Assembly: GCA_963556255.1 (NCBI GenBank)
Contig: OY744608.1
Coordinates: 66,774,678 to 66,838,677, forward strand
DNA length: 64,000 bases
Source of the DNA: Allolobophora icterica
Lineage: Eukaryota; Annelida; Clitellata; Crassiclitellata; Lumbricidae
Direction of reading: 5' to 3'
Shown in pieces: positions 9,285 through 45,579 of the stretch. Both the position numbers and the translations under genes were made by a program. The notes beneath the pieces are model-generated. The model did not search any database, had not been told where the DNA came from, and saw only the letters and a list, made by a program, of their open reading frames with translations. Positions within the stretch are counted from its first letter, which is position 1, and the number at the start of each line of letters is the position of its first letter.

Positions 9285-11206
9285 CAGAGCCGTTTTAAGG
9301 AGTTTGGGGGCCCTAGGCACAACTCGCACAAACCCTAAATAACCTTAAACGTAATCCGATTTCCGTCTCAATATCTCAGTCTCAGATACAGAGTATTGCA
9401 TTAGTGCATTGTACGTGCATATGTGTCATTTTGTTAAATTTATTAATATAGTATACTGTTACTAAACTCATAATAACACAGCTAACACATCAATCTTTGT
9501 ACTACAAGTGTAAAATAAAAGTAATTAGTTTAAAATACTTTACAGTGTCCATTGTTTATTTGTTATACAAACTGAAAGTGTGATTATAATGAGTACATGT
9601 TTGCTATACATGGATTGTGACTTTGTAACGACAGTTTCTTACAAACATCGCTTTCGTGTTTTGCTCTGAGCAAATAATATCATCGAAATTCAAAGACTCC
9701 AACACATCTGATTCTATGCTCATAGTTCAATCGTTCTTGCATCATGTGGCTGCGAAGCTCGTTCTTGATTAATTTAAGTTTTGAGAAAGAACGTTCACCC
9801 GTACAGTTTGTCACCATCATTGACAGATAGATTGATGACCCATCGTTGTTGTTGAAAACAAGCGACAGACAAAGCAATACACAGACTTCTGCGATGGAGA
9901 AAAGAGCAGCCAGTCAGCCACTCGCGACAAACTGATTCACCATTTCGCAGTTCACGACGGAAACAGGAATCAGTTAAGCAACGTCTATGCAACTTATCTC
10001 CCGTTCGATACACGCGTTGAGTCGTACTAAAGTCAGAATCTTTATGCTGGCAACTAGCAGGACCTTTACGAATCCAATAAGATCGCAATTCCTCCGTGAT
10101 TGGACTCCATAAGACTGCATCAGTTGGATAGTCCGCTGACTCCGTAGGGCTTACATCTTGCGAAATAGGCTTCGAATTTTGGTGTTGTGACAACATCTGT
10201 ACTTTTGACTGGTAGACCATCATCTTGCAGCGACAATAACTGTTCATCTTTATCGCAAACAATGACATCAGTAGACGAGTAAGACAACGTAAGAGTATCT
10301 TACGTCTCAACAATGTCGGACTGCGATGATGATTGTGTTTTCTGACTTTGAAAAAAAGAAGATACTTTTGGATGTTTGTTCGACATTTCAATTTCAGTTG
10401 ATTCCGTTTTTCTCTTCGCGGCACCACTCATATAATTTCTACGCATTTTTGATGGGTTGTCTGATATTTCGTTTAATTGATCGTAGGCCTAGTGATAATT
10501 GGCCAAAAGTTGCAAATCGGTTTACCGTGAACGACGGTGATAACTGACAATCAGAATCTTAATCTGCATAACAAAAAGGGTAGAAACTATTAAAAAACCT
10601 CAACCTTATACATCGGAGGAGGTGGAAATGAAGTGATTTTGTGAAGTTAAATAAGTTTGCCAAGTTCACTACCGACTCAGTAGCCTACCGAGCGTCGACA
10701 TGCCAACATCATTCTATTTATGCTATTAACTGTGCGAAATTTGATACGCTTTTTTCCCTTTTTATAATTTAAAGTTTAAAACAATTTATAAAATGACTAG
10801 AATATAGGACAGAGAGATTTAATATTACAAATTAATATTAACTTACCAAGACATAAAAATTCCTTGAATAGCGTTGTGAAAAAGTAGACAAATGAAAACA
10901 AGCATAATAGCCAATAGCCTACAGCAAGTTGTGCGCCATCGTCGCCATGCGTTAAAATTATTGATTTATTTCTATAGCGCTCTGATTTATTACCAATAAT
11001 TATACTTAACTAAAAATGCAGACCGCAGACATTTGTTTAAAAAAATAATAACAATGTGTTATTGTCCTTACTTTACTTTGCAGAATTGTTACTTGTTAGA
11101 ACAGAACTTATAATATTGTTATTTTGTTTCTGGGCCGCCGCGGGGCCCCCCGCTGCGCGGGGCCCTAGGCCCGGGCCTCGCGTGCCTATGCCTTAAAACG
11201 GCACTG
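9285..11206 (-). mobile_element. hAT transposon, internally deleted
   Basis: The termini are CAGAGCCGTTTTAAGG and, at the other end, the complement of CAGTGCCGTTTTAAGG. They are flanked by the 8-bp duplication ggtcaagg at 9277-9284 and 11207-11214. The element is 1,922 bp, too short for a full hAT. It keeps only the two ends of a transposase frame on the minus strand (see the pseudogene entry). The GC-rich patch near 11135-11180 is part of the subterminal region. Confidence 0.9.
9680..10431 (-). pseudogene. hAT transposase remnant: TTF-type zinc finger plus C-terminal dimerisation segment
   Basis: From ATG 10431 the frame begins MSGAAKRKTESTEIEMSNKH, typical of ZMYM1-like hAT transposases. 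After a frame change comes a TTF-type zinc-finger segment (YPTDAVLW, RSYWIRKGP, CQHKDSDF). Near 9690-9830 lies the hAT C-terminal motif (ERSFSKLKLIKNELRS, ERLNY). The RNase-H-like catalytic middle is missing and the frame shifts at least twice, so it cannot encode an active enzyme. These identifications rest on family knowledge, not on a search. Confidence 0.8.
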
Positions 11207-11417
11207 GGTCAAGGGTTCATGTCCCCACCGGAGCAGAAATATTGTTTCAAGATGACTGCTCCACCTATAGCTGACTTAGCTATAATGAGTGCACTGACCG
11301 TACACGATTGGTAGGAAGATGAGACGAAGCAGAGAACTGCCCACCCAAGCTCATATGCCGAGGCTGAGAAAATGAAGTCGCTAACACTTCATACCCATGG
11401 CTTTCAGGCTAGCTTAA

Positions 11418-12430
11418 CCCTCAATGGTTCCTTGGGGTGCAATCTGCACCCCCTGGCCGTTTCTATGGCTACTCAAGTGTTATTATTAAAATTTCAGCAG
11501 TTATCTTCTAGGACATTGTAAGTGTACCATTTTCCCCTATAGTCATGCATAAAACGGGAAAAAAGAGTTGACGTAAATTTTTGCCAGCACAGGTTCATCG
11601 GGGGTGCAATTTGCACCCCCAAATTATGACGTTGATATGATGAACAAATTCAGGTAACTGGTGCTAATTACTGCAATAATTTGTTATGTTATTATATTTT
11701 AGAACACTTCCTGATATTTGTTTGACCTTTTTAGAAGTCAGCCATTTTGTTTTGCTTACATTTCAAGTATTAGAAAATAAATAACACCATGGCTAGGTAT
11801 TCCACAGCTGAAGCTCTTTGACTGATTATGGAAGAGGATACAGAAGTTGATGAAGGTGAAGGTGATGCCGATGATAGTGAAGATGGAGATTTGCCTGAAG
11901 TTGGTACTGCCTCTGATAACGAAGATCATGTGTCCGAGGAATTCGACGAATCAGAAGATGTCAGTGCGTCTGACGAAAAGCAGGTAAATGAACCATCTAC
12001 TACACGGAATACAAGAGGAAGAGGTCGTGTAAGAGCTGGTACTGCCCTGCTCAGAAGACCGATCATGGATGCAATCCAACTTATAGAACAGGACTCTGGA
12101 GAATTCGAAGCAGGAACTGAGATACCAGCTAAAGTGAAGAGGACACAGGGACATTGTCATCTGTGCCCGCGCGAGTTTGACAGGAAGACGCGCAAATTCT
12201 GCGATAAGTGCTGTAGGCCTGCTTGTCCGGCACACTCTGTCAATGTATCAAATGTGAAAAATGTATGTAACTGAACAATTTAGATATGTCATTATGTTTA
12301 TACAAAATACATGGTATTCGATTACCGGTAGACACAGCGTATCCTTGATTTATATTCTCAAACAAATAGGGGGTGCAGTTTGAACCCCAAGGACCTGGAA
12401 CGCAACTTTCTGACAAGGGCCCATTGAGGG
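11418..12430 (+). mobile_element. piggyBac transposon, internally deleted
   Basis: It is flanked by TTAA (11414-11417 and 12431-12434), with termini CCCTCAATGG / CCATTGAGGG. Sub-terminal copies of ggggtgcaatttgcacccc-type palindromes lie near 11434, 11600 and 12370. Length is 1,013 bp, so most of the transposase is gone. Confidence 0.92.
11789..12274 (+). pseudogene. piggyBac transposase remnant: acidic N-terminus joined to cysteine-rich C-terminus
   Basis: The reading starts at ATG 11789 (MARYSTAEAL) and meets an in-frame TGA after ten codons. An open frame from 11828 then runs for 148 codons. It has the acidic N-terminal region of piggyBac transposases (DEGEGDADDSEDGD) followed directly by the C-terminal zinc-binding module (CHLCPREFDRKTRKFCDKCC, then RPACPAHS). 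The catalytic aspartate domain is absent. If translated from the second Met, it would be a small DNA-binding-type protein without transposase activity. Confidence 0.85.
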
Positions 12431-12782
12431 TTAAGGGATTGCTTTTCTTCTTCTGTTATATATGCCCCATGATGCATGCTAGGCTATGTTCGGCAATTTT
12501 GCATATGTCTTTGCTTAAGTTTCTGTCGATATTTTCTACCTTTGTCGTGAATGTGCAATGTCATACTACACACGTGTGTGTGTTTTAAGGTATAACCGAA
12601 ATCCGGATCGGCAAACCGATTTTGCCGATTTTTGGACTCTTCGTAATTATCCGGATCCGGAATGTCTAACCCGGGTAACCCCCCAATTAGTAACAGTTGT
12701 TTTTAGATGGTTTCGCCTATGGAAGGACTAATGACAATGTATAGGCCACTCCCTTATAATTGTGATTGTCAACGGCCCAGAT

Positions 12783-12950
<168 letters not shown>

Positions 12951-12971
12951 CATGGGGATAATCATATAGAT

Positions 12972-13631
12972 TAGGGGTCAGCCGGGTAGCCATTTTCCAC
13001 CGAACTCGAGTATTTGTATGTATTATTTGCCGGATCAGAGTACGAACCGAGCAGGGCTGTAGTCGAGGGTATACGCGGGTATACAGCGTATACTCACCTC
13101 TAGAGACTGTATACTCACCTCACAAAATATTTATATTTATTTATATTAAAATACTATAGTGTATACTCACAAAATACTGCAGCGTATACTCACCTCTAAT
13201 TTGTTTCGGAAAACTAACTGGTAGCGTATATTCACCTCCAATTTTACCACTACAGCCCTGGAACCGAGTACCATTTATTCCATATGCGAAGCTTCACATT
13301 TTCATGTAATGAAAAATTATCGAAATAAATTTCTGGACTTGTAATTACTAACTTCTACATTTTGAATTTTAGAAATAAATAATGAATGATTATGGACTTG
13401 ACTCCCGTTGTGGACTTGGTGTTTTTTTGTACTAAGTCTTATCTTCTTCAAAATGAATATGCTAGATGTAGCTCAAAGCTGATATTATGAGCCTATGAAT
13501 TGCGGCATGTGAGGCAGACAAGCAACTATTTGTGTGTACAGTATTTGCCAAGGCGAATACTTCCGAATAGTGCTGAAAAACGGGATATTCGGCCGAGGCA
13601 AATGTCCGAGGCGATTTCCGGCTGACCCTTA
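12972..13631. mobile_element. hAT-like MITE with 8-bp target duplication
   Basis: Termini are TAGGGGTCAGCCGG and the complement of TAAGGGTCAGCCGG, flanked by atatagat at 12964-12971 and 13632-13639. It carries a second MITE inside (13052-13260). Confidence 0.85.
13052..13260. mobile_element. hAT-like MITE nested in another MITE
   Basis: Termini are cagggctgtagt / actacagccctg, with target duplication gaaccgag at 13044-13051 and 13261-13268. The interior repeats gtatactcacctct. A diverged inverted copy lies at about 14658-14812. Confidence 0.9.
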
Positions 13632-13861
13632 ATATAGATCATATGACCTTTGACAACCCCATAGCCATGAAGACAGACAGACCACCTGCAAAGTAGATAA
13701 TGACTCCATCCACAGTCACAAGGGGGACACAATGATCAGATAACGACGGTATGGGGCGCCGAAATGTCGAAATAAATTTTTCCTGTGGCGCGGTCTTGAA
13801 CCCAGCGTCTCGGTGACTCAGTGACTGCAACACGTTAAACATTATGCTCTGATTGCTATGG

Positions 13862-14515
13862 CATGGGCGGCGATCTAGGGGGGTCGCGGGAACAGGACCC
13901 CCACCTTTAAGAGTGGGGGACACGCCATGCATTTGACCCCCCCCCAATTTTGAAGAAACACCAAAAAGGCCAAGAAATGTAATTGCGCGTGATGGTTTTC
14001 ACAGCGTTTTTTGAGCAGAGAAGGTAAAAATTAAATTTATGAGGAGAAGTGTCCCTCTGAAAAATCTCATAAAGTAGAAAGTAAGAAGAAATTTTTTTGT
14101 GAGATGAATAGGCCTATCTACAAAGTGAAAACAATAAAAAAAAGTGTAAGGGCGATGAGACGACGTTCGGAAATCGGTATATCGACCGAGACCGAAAAAA
14201 GTTGTAAAAGAGGTAAAGGACTAAAAAAGGTCATCAACTTTTTCAGGAGATGAATTTATGTAAAAGTCAAGAAGTTGTCTAAGAAAAATGTTTAATTTTA
14301 AGGGCGATGAGACGACGTTCCGGAAATAGTTGTAAAAGAGGCGAATGACTAAAAAAAAGGTCATCGACTTTTTCAGGAGATGAACTTATCTAAAAGTCAT
14401 GAAGTTATGTAAGAAAATTTTTTTTCGGGATGAATTCTTAAAAAAAGGTAGGCCTAATCAACCAGACCATGGCCGACTTTGTCCCCCCACCTCTCAGACA
14501 AGATCGCCGCCACTG
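13862..14515. mobile_element. hAT-like element, cagtggcggcgatc termini
   Basis: It starts catgggcggcgatc and ends gatcgccgccactg. The flanks tgctatgg (13854-13861) and cgctatgg (14516-14523) match at 7 of 8 bases. Inside, a segment of about 150 bp with ggcgatgagacgacgttc is duplicated in tandem (about 14152-14300 and 14302-14400). No open frame of note. Confidence 0.7.
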
Positions 14516-17396
14516 CGCTATGGTGCATCCCACAAAAGACCAGCATCAAAGATATTCACTAGCAGAGTGTGGGCGCGTAATTTGTAGCTTCTCCAGTCTC
14601 TGTTGGAAGATTCGGTTAAGGAATATAATATTATGGATTAAAACTCAACTTTTATAGGGCTGTAGGCTAGTGGTAAAATTAGAGGTGAGTATACGCTACC
14701 GGTTAGTTTTCCGAAATAAATTAGAGCTGAGGACTAATAATTATTTTGTGAGGTGAGTAGGCCTACACGGTCTCTATAGGTGAGTACGTACCCTCGAGGC
14801 CTCGACTACACCCGTGATCTATTCCAGTGGCGGCGATCTTGTTTGACAGGTGGGGGGGGACACTTTTGAACTGATCTGGTCAAAGAAAGTGAACAAAATT
14901 TTCGCGCGTGATTTTGTGTTGACCTTTGTTTGGTGTTTCTTCAAAATATGACAGAGCTTGCTACAATAATGCAAAGTTAACGAATAACTGAATACATTTT
15001 TTAAAAGCCCCAAGAAATTCAGAATTTTCTAGGCTCCCATGCTGCGAATTGTAAGGCGAAATAGCCGCCCTATAGCTGTAGTTTTCGGCTTATGGCTGAA
15101 TCCGGTACTGATTTCAGGCCTATATGTATGAGCTAAAGCGTGGCGTTGTTTTCATTAAAAGTTCAAATTTGTACCAGTAAAATCATACGAATTTTTTAAG
15201 AATTTCGTCAAGTTTTGTATTAAAATAAAAAAATTGAAAAAATAGTGTCGGTTCTATCCGCTGGAAGGCCTTTTCAAGCGCAGATTTCGAGCTTTGGATA
15301 TATCCAGCGACACGGTGCGCCTGCAATTTCTTAGCGGCCACGACGCCTGGCCGATAGTAATACTTTTCGATCCATATTATATAGTAGACTTTTTTATTGT
15401 GACGTTATAAAGGTGTGAGGCTGAAAACATTAGGCGGGCTTTTCAAATCACATGTTTGGTAGATTTCAAAGCAGGATTGCGGTCGTCTGCATTTTAAAAT
15501 TATTCAAAATTATTCAATTATTCGTTAATTTTGCATTATTGTAGCAAGGTATAATAATATAATTTTATTATTGCCCTCTGTGCCAAGCGTAAGTACAGCG
15601 ACCAATAGGCCCCCTAACGACAAAGTCTGATATCTCGAATATTTATTTATTATAAATAATTGTTCCAACTACAATTTTTAAATAAGCCTTTACTGTCAGG
15701 TATCTATAATTATATATATATATAATGCTACACTTTTATTTGTTGTTACTTAATTTGGTAAATGAAAACGTTACATAATAAAATTCAAACTACAAGTTGG
15801 AATTGCGATGAAAATAAATCGTTTTTGTGCCGAAATTATTGCTGCGTTTGAGCAATGAAAACATTTTATATTAAAACTGAAACTAGAAGTTGGATGGTCG
15901 ATGAAAATATAGCTCAGACTGGAAGCTGGATGGTCGATGAAAATATTTCATATATAGGCCCATAAATATTGAAACTAGAAGTTGGATGATTGTATAGTGA
16001 CGCATATTGGAAACCGAATATAATAGGCCTACATAGAAATAATTTAGGCTACCAACCTAAAATAATATTCATACAGGCAATTTACCAACCTAAACTACGG
16101 GTTTATCCTTAATTTTATTACATTTATTTAATTTTAAATGGATATTTTAATTGAAGATAATTAGTTTATTAATTATATCATTCCGTCTCAAAATTTGCGC
16201 CCTATTCCATATGGCACCGCGGGAACACCCCTCGCTACGGCACTGTAAATTTGTATCATTTGCGTATTGTAGGCAGGGCCGTTTTAAGGTCGTCGTAGGC
16301 CCTACCAAGGCACTCTTGCATTCGTAAACGCCAACTCAACTGCCAATTCTGCATTAAAGCTAAACGTATTCACATTCGCTTAACTTAAACTGTTTCAGTA
16401 TAAAAGTTATTGGTTTTGAATTTGCTGTTATTTGCAATTTTTGATGTTATTTCCAAGTCGATCATTCAATATCTCATTTTCAGACTTTCGTAGGCCCCTG
16501 AAAGTTTCGTAGGCCGTGGACACTTTTGAACTAGGTCCAAATTTATTCTTTTTTGTGCCCGAAAAAATGCATTAAAAAAGCAAGAGGCAGGCACTTTGTA
16601 ACGGCAGGACAGGTAGATATATATTTTCAAATTGTATAATTACATGCAAACTAATTCAAATTAAAGTTAATTAGTTTTCATTAACTAGTAACATAGTGCA
16701 AAACAATATAAACAGAATAACAATAAAACACTCATTAATTTCTGTTAGTTTTTGGTGGCAACGTGTTGACGTGTCAGCTGTCTGGTCTCAGTGGTCAAAT
16801 TTCCACTAGGCAAATATTTAACAATAGCAATTAAAAAGTCTCTTTAAAAATCGGGGGACAACTGTGTCAGCCTCACTGTTAAAGGTGGAGGGGACTTGTT
16901 CCACTCGACCCACCGGGATCGCCGCCTCTGACGACACCACCAAAAGCTTCCTCAAAGTCTCAGTAAAAGTTATACCATGCAAATGGTTTCAGGCAATCAC
17001 TTCACTGACCTTTTCATCTTTCGGGGAAGGTTGAAACAATGTGGTGTTTAAAAAACTATCAAATTTAAAAGTTTAGATGCGGACGTCCGCACTGGTCATA
17101 ACCATCCCTCCCCTTGTCTGCATTTCGATAACCCCTCCCTCCCCCTCATTGCAGACGTCCTTTATGTATGACCCCTTAAAGAACTTTGCTACACACACAG
17201 GTGTTTAGCAAACTTCTTCATTGTAAATCCCCAGTTTGCTTTTGGCACATCACCAAAACACACACAAATATGAAGCAAAACCAAACAGTTATTATTGCAC
17301 ATTATATGGTTCTGTGACAAACGACCACACATGTGGTATAAACACATACTACTATAGACACACATTTATAAATTAGGTGTATATGTATATAAAGGT
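14516..17396. other. Degenerate transposon remnants, no gene seen
   Basis: It contains an inverted relative of the 13052 MITE (14658-14812). A cagtggcggcgatctt end at about 14825 and its counterpart ggatcgccgcctctg at about 16930 have no matching flanks. There is a terminus-less relative of the 8013 MITE (15750-16010) and a lone cagggccgttttaagg hAT end at about 16266. No coding exon was recognised. Confidence 0.5.
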
Positions 17397-17552
17397 ATGT
17401 ATGGGGTGTGTACACAGGTATATGTGTGCATACATATAGGTAGAGGGATATGGACTATTTGGAATCAGATCCGGAATCCGCAAATAATGGCCTATACTAT
17501 CCGGTATCGGCAAAAAACCAAAATCGGTTATGCCCTAACGTGTATTTATGTT

Positions 17553-17675
<123 letters not shown>

Positions 17676-18289
17676 CGTGTGTGTGTGTGTCCAATGAGCT
17701 GAGCTTCTTTCTGCTCGTGTGCCTCAAACAAGGAATTTCATATCCAAGATTCGTCTGAAAACATAGGCAACCAAGGCCATGCCCAAACCCTGAACTATTC
17801 AATGCAAATTCAAAGACCATATGTATTATTACTAAGGACATTTTTAATGCATGCAAAGTCCCACAGAAATAGAAGCCTGAGGTGCAGAGAAATGCAATTA
17901 GAATTAGATTTCAATAATTCGTACATATATTCGCTTCATGAATTTGTCAAATTTTGATCAAAGCACAGCAAGTCACTACAGCAAGTTACTGCAGTCTATT
18001 ATAGCACCTAAAGCAGCACAAGTGCTATGTCAGAACAGTTCTTTTTTCAAAGGCACCACACTTTTGTCTACACAAAATGAACACATCTGCAAAAAGCTCC
18101 AGTGATAGACATACAATGTTTCTTTACAAAAGATAATCCACCTGTGAACAAACACATTTCTCGAGAAACTAACAAAGCCACTGTGCTATCACTTATGAAG
18201 ATGTGGTTATCTATAAAACATTAATTTGACAAAGCCCTCCTTATAACAGTTTACAAATGTACATTAAGCCCAGGCAACCATCAAGAAAC

Positions 18290-18485
18290 ATAAGTAGACT
18301 AGAAGAGGCAAGTCTGTGTTTACAGCAAAAGGTGGTCTCTCGGTAGGAGAGTTGCGAACATGAGGAGGTAGAGAGTTCCAGATGGAGGGACCGGAAACTG
18401 TGAATGAACACCGGCCAAAGACAAGACGTGTCCCAGGAACAACTTTCCAGCAGACACTGATTGAAGACAGGAGCGACCTTTAACG
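18290..18485 (-). mobile_element. LINE 3'-end fragment (C-terminus of a reverse-transcriptase ORF)
   Basis: The minus strand reads FTVSGPSIWNSLPPHVRNSP, the usual C-terminal motif of CR1/L2-like non-LTR retrotransposon proteins (GP.IWN.LP). It is only about 190 bp and has no RT domain. Confidence 0.65.
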
Positions 18486-18937
18486 CTGCTTCATAGAAAT
18501 TTCAATCGATTAACTTTTTCAAGGCACATATTTTGTTCCTCAATCAACCATCTGATACACATTCATTTTACAGCTTAATACACTCTGAAAACTAATTTCA
18601 TCTAACAGCCAACACTAGTTTCGATACAATACTAGCAGAAACAACTGTTTTTTTAGAGTTTAAGTACATGGTCACCTACTGCCAGACAATCTGTGTAAAC
18701 ACCTACTGCCAGACAATCTGTGTACTTCAAAAGGCCACAAATAATGTCTAGATTTCTGAAGAACAATGACTGTGGATATTTGCTAGACAGTTGTGCGTCC
18801 AGGCTATGTTGATTGCTGCTGTAGACATTACTTTCCTCAACAGTACAGTTTGTTCACAAGCCCTTAATCACAAAGATGCCGTTGCTATTGGTCACAGGGT
18901 CAGAAGGTCATAGGTTATACAATCATAGGTTATAGGG

Positions 18938-21161
18938 TCATAGGTTGGTATGACTCTTGACCAGTTCTTCCACGTCCTTTAGACTACTCAACAGCTGCGT
19001 AAGACCGCTTTCATCAACCTCAAAACGAAGAACTTCAGCCTCCTGCAACATATTACCCAAATGCAAATCATTAGCATCATTAACATCAAAATTATTATCA
19101 TTATTGTCGTCATCATCATAATTTTGTAACTGTTAAGGATGAAATGTAGATTATGTACAAAACAACTAAAAAAAATGGACAATGTATTTCTGGGATGGCT
19201 AGTTAATTATTAATAATAATAATAATTATCAATTATTATTGATTATTATTATTATCAATCTCACATGACTAAAAGTTGCCCTTCCTCCTAAGGACGACTC
19301 GAATTTCATACCTAGAGTCTTGTACTCTGCCCTTAAATAGTCGAGATCACTAGTTATTTCTTATATTTTTCTTTATTTGCTTGCTGTAACATGTTGCGGT
19401 GTGTCAACATGCGATGAAAATAAACGAATAATCAATCAATATCATTGTTAAATAAAATTCCCTTTACATTATTTCAACATCATTACCAGTACTTTACAAC
19501 ATACTACAATCAAATAATTTCAAATACTTACGGGTCGTCCATGAAAGGTGTCCTCAACATGACCGACTACGGTCCCTTACCCACATTTGGCTTTACCCAC
19601 CCATCCTACTTTACAGACGTCCTCATTGTAGCAGAGTATTGAGGTCCAGATAAGCATAACCTGCTGATCGTAATTAGCGACTTCTTTCAGCGGTGTCAAA
19701 TGCAAAAGGCATCAACTCTTCTAACTTTCTCTGCACTGTTTTGCTTATAAATCGACAATATTTCTGTTCTTTATGTCACTTAACTTTAATTGATATCATA
19801 CAATACAACTGTATTTGGTACAATACAACTGTATTTGGTACAATACAACTGTATTTGATACGATAAAACACAACTAATACAATTCAATTGTATTTGATAC
19901 AATACAACTGTGTTTGATACAATACAGTACAACTGCATTTAATACAACACAGCTGTATTTGATATTGCCCTCCTTCCAAATTTCAGCAGTGCACACATGA
20001 TCATACAACAGAACATTGACTTTGCATGAAGGACTTACTCAAGTTCCCTACACCTCTGCTGATCAGGTTTCAGGTACAAGTACTTAGGTCTCAATTACAA
20101 GCATGCATACTTAAAAACTTTACTCAAGTACAAGTACCAAGTAATACACCTCTGTCGATCAGATTCAGCCATTTAAGATTGAACTGTGCACAAACCTTGC
20201 TATCATCACTTCTCTTTTCGAGCTGCATTTCGATGATCGCGCTGGCCGTGTTCATCTGTTCCGCTTTACGAGAACGCGACTGGACATCGATTCTCCATGA
20301 CAGGCTCTTCAGACGATTGTTCCAACTACATCTCTGAACCAACGTCTCGTGTACACGACTTCGATGTGTCTTCCACAGCTTCAGGAACGCCTTGGCTTGG
20401 TCCTCAGTTATCCCTCCATCACGCTTCTTCCTCTGCGATGTCAGGAACGTCTCGGCCTGGTTTTGGTCCATATCAGATGTTGCCATACTCTGAAAATGTA
20501 AATACCTGTCGTGCAATAATTTGGAAAATACCTTATAATAAATCAGTCCATAATTTGCAATAAATCAGTAAATTCGTAATAAATCAGCAAATAATTTCAA
20601 TAAATCAGTAAATAATGTGTAATAAATCAGTAAATTTGTAATAAAATCAGTAAATAATATGTAAGGGATCAGTAAATAATTTGTAAGAAATCAGTAATAT
20701 GTAATAAATCAGCAACATTGGTAATATATAAGTAATTTTTTTTATTAAATCAATAAATAATTTGTAAAAAATTCAGTAGAGTAATGTAATGTAGGAGAAA
20801 TGTAAATTTATGGCTGCTTTGCAACACAACTCCAACTGCCTAATAAACTGGGAAGAACAGCAGTCACCAAGAGATAACCCCCGGGAAGCACCCACAAGTG
20901 TTGTGTTAGCGATTTAATTTCTGCATACAGGGAACAAACATGGAGCACCTTTTATGAAGTTTATGCAAGTGGGGCAACTCCTCTTATAATTACCTTGATT
21001 ACATTGCGAGCTTTGTTTGTAACAGCTGTGAATTCTGGGCCCGGCAAATCCGGGTAGATCTCTTGCTTCAGCAGATCGTCTGTAAGCTCCAGTTCATCGT
21101 AATAGTCATGACGGACAATACCGTTCAACAACCCCAGGAAACTCTTCGTAGTATCAGACAT
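18938..21161 (-). CDS. COMMD1: COMM domain-containing protein 1
   Basis: Three exons on the minus strand: 20994-21161, 20196-20489 and 18938-19042, all joining in phase 0, 188 codons (vertebrate COMMD1 is about 190). The acceptors are tttacattttcag and atatgttgcag, and the donors are AAG|GTAATT and AAG|GTTTGT. The N-terminal helical domain begins MSDTTKSFLGLLNGIVRHDY. Exon 2 carries SDMDQNQAETFLTSQ and the conserved WNNRLKSLSWRIDVQSRSR at the start of the COMM domain. Exon 3 ends with the leucine-rich COMM tail (LTQLLSSLKDVEELVKS). From family knowledge, COMMD1 is a subunit of the Commander/CCC complex, which sorts endosomal cargo, and it also acts in copper handling and NF-kB turnover. It is complete here and lies head-to-head with NPHP1. 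Confidence 0.95.
19795..19960. repeat. Minisatellite, 20-bp acaatacaactgtatttggt unit
   Basis: About seven copies lie in COMMD1 intron 2, with drift towards the right end. Confidence 0.9.
20540..20790. repeat. Tandem repeat, aataaatcagtaaataattt unit
   Basis: Ten or so irregular copies lie in COMMD1 intron 1, next to the exon 2 acceptor. Confidence 0.85.
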
Positions 21162-22144
21162 TTTGTTCTCGTGTCCGCGTAAAATTCCTAGCCTGAAATG
21201 CAGTTACTTAAACCATGCATTACTTCTCGAGGTAATGTTTATGCTCGTAAAAAGTTAACTGCTCACGCCCACTTCAGACAATAGCCGCCATTTTCAAAGA
21301 CGATAAACTTCCGGTTGTTTAAAAATACAGGCACATGATTATTATCAGTACCAAGCCAGAGCTATCTATTACCACAGTATAAATAATTACAATTATTGTA
21401 ATTATTTATACTTATTTATAATTATTTATATTGTAATCATGCTGTGCTACTACCGACCCAAGCTACTTTCTGATTGCATATGCATATAGACAAAATAATG
21501 TCTATTCAGTAAAAAAAATTATGGTAGAAAATGACGTTTTATGGTACAAAATTACGTTTTAATGTTACATTTGAACTTTTAACAGCTTAAAGACTAACTA
21601 ATAGTCAGAAAATGACGATTCGCTAAAAGTCGCTTAGCTATGTCACAGTAAAATGGCTAATTACATACGATAGACAATTTAAAGTTTAATCAGTTCAACA
21701 TTAAGTGAGAAAATACAAGTATGCTAAAATCTCTGAGCTGTATACAGTTTATAGAATAAATAGTATTAGTTACTGTAGTTCTGCGGAACCTTCGAAATCT
21801 TCGAATGAATGAATGGATGAATGAATGAATGAATACGACATCTGAAATTTTCAGAGTAGCTGAGAGTTAAACATATCAAAGTCTCGTAATCGTATCCTAA
21901 TCATTACTCTAAGATTTTCTGTTTGTTATATTTCAAATACATGTCTCATGTATATATAATATTACAATTGAATCATGTCATGCTCATAATTTTTTGAATA
22001 GAAATGCGCTAAAGAAAATGCTGTCCTTGGTAACGTGTTCATGCTTGCTCTAGTGCCAATGTTTACGCTGAGAGCAGCGTTTTGAAATTATTCTTTAAAT
22101 TTCTGCAAATGATTTCAGGGTAGCTTTGTTATTTTAAAATTAAA
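21162..22144. promoter_or_regulatory. Shared upstream region between COMMD1 and NPHP1
   Basis: Only 983 bp separate the two divergent start codons, so both promoters and both 5' untranslated regions must lie here unless distant 5' exons exist. No strong TATA box stands out. An AT-rich palindrome (agtataaataattacaatta and its complement) lies at about 21375-21411. A short (GAAT)n run lies at 21800-21835. Confidence 0.55.

Positions 22145-45579
<23,435 letters not shown>

Larger units (their letters stand above)
9230..12460 (+). mobile_element. tRNA-derived SINE (family 2) split by two transposons
   Basis: The head ggtgcatgatagactagtgg resembles tRNA-Asp (loop CTGTCAA). It stops at 9284, resumes at 11207 with ggttcatgtcccc (box B), continues to 11417, and resumes again after 12434. 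Alignment by eye to the uninterrupted copy at 40665-40965 shows the same order of blocks (gagcagaaa, ctataatgagt, cttcatacccatggct, then agctcttcttc). The two interruptions are the hAT and piggyBac elements listed separately. Confidence 0.8.

Noticed and set aside
14825..16930. A 2.1-kb hAT element with cagtggcggcgatc ends
   Set aside because: The ends look related and inverted, but the 8 bp on the two sides do not match and no transposase was seen. They may be two separate remnants.
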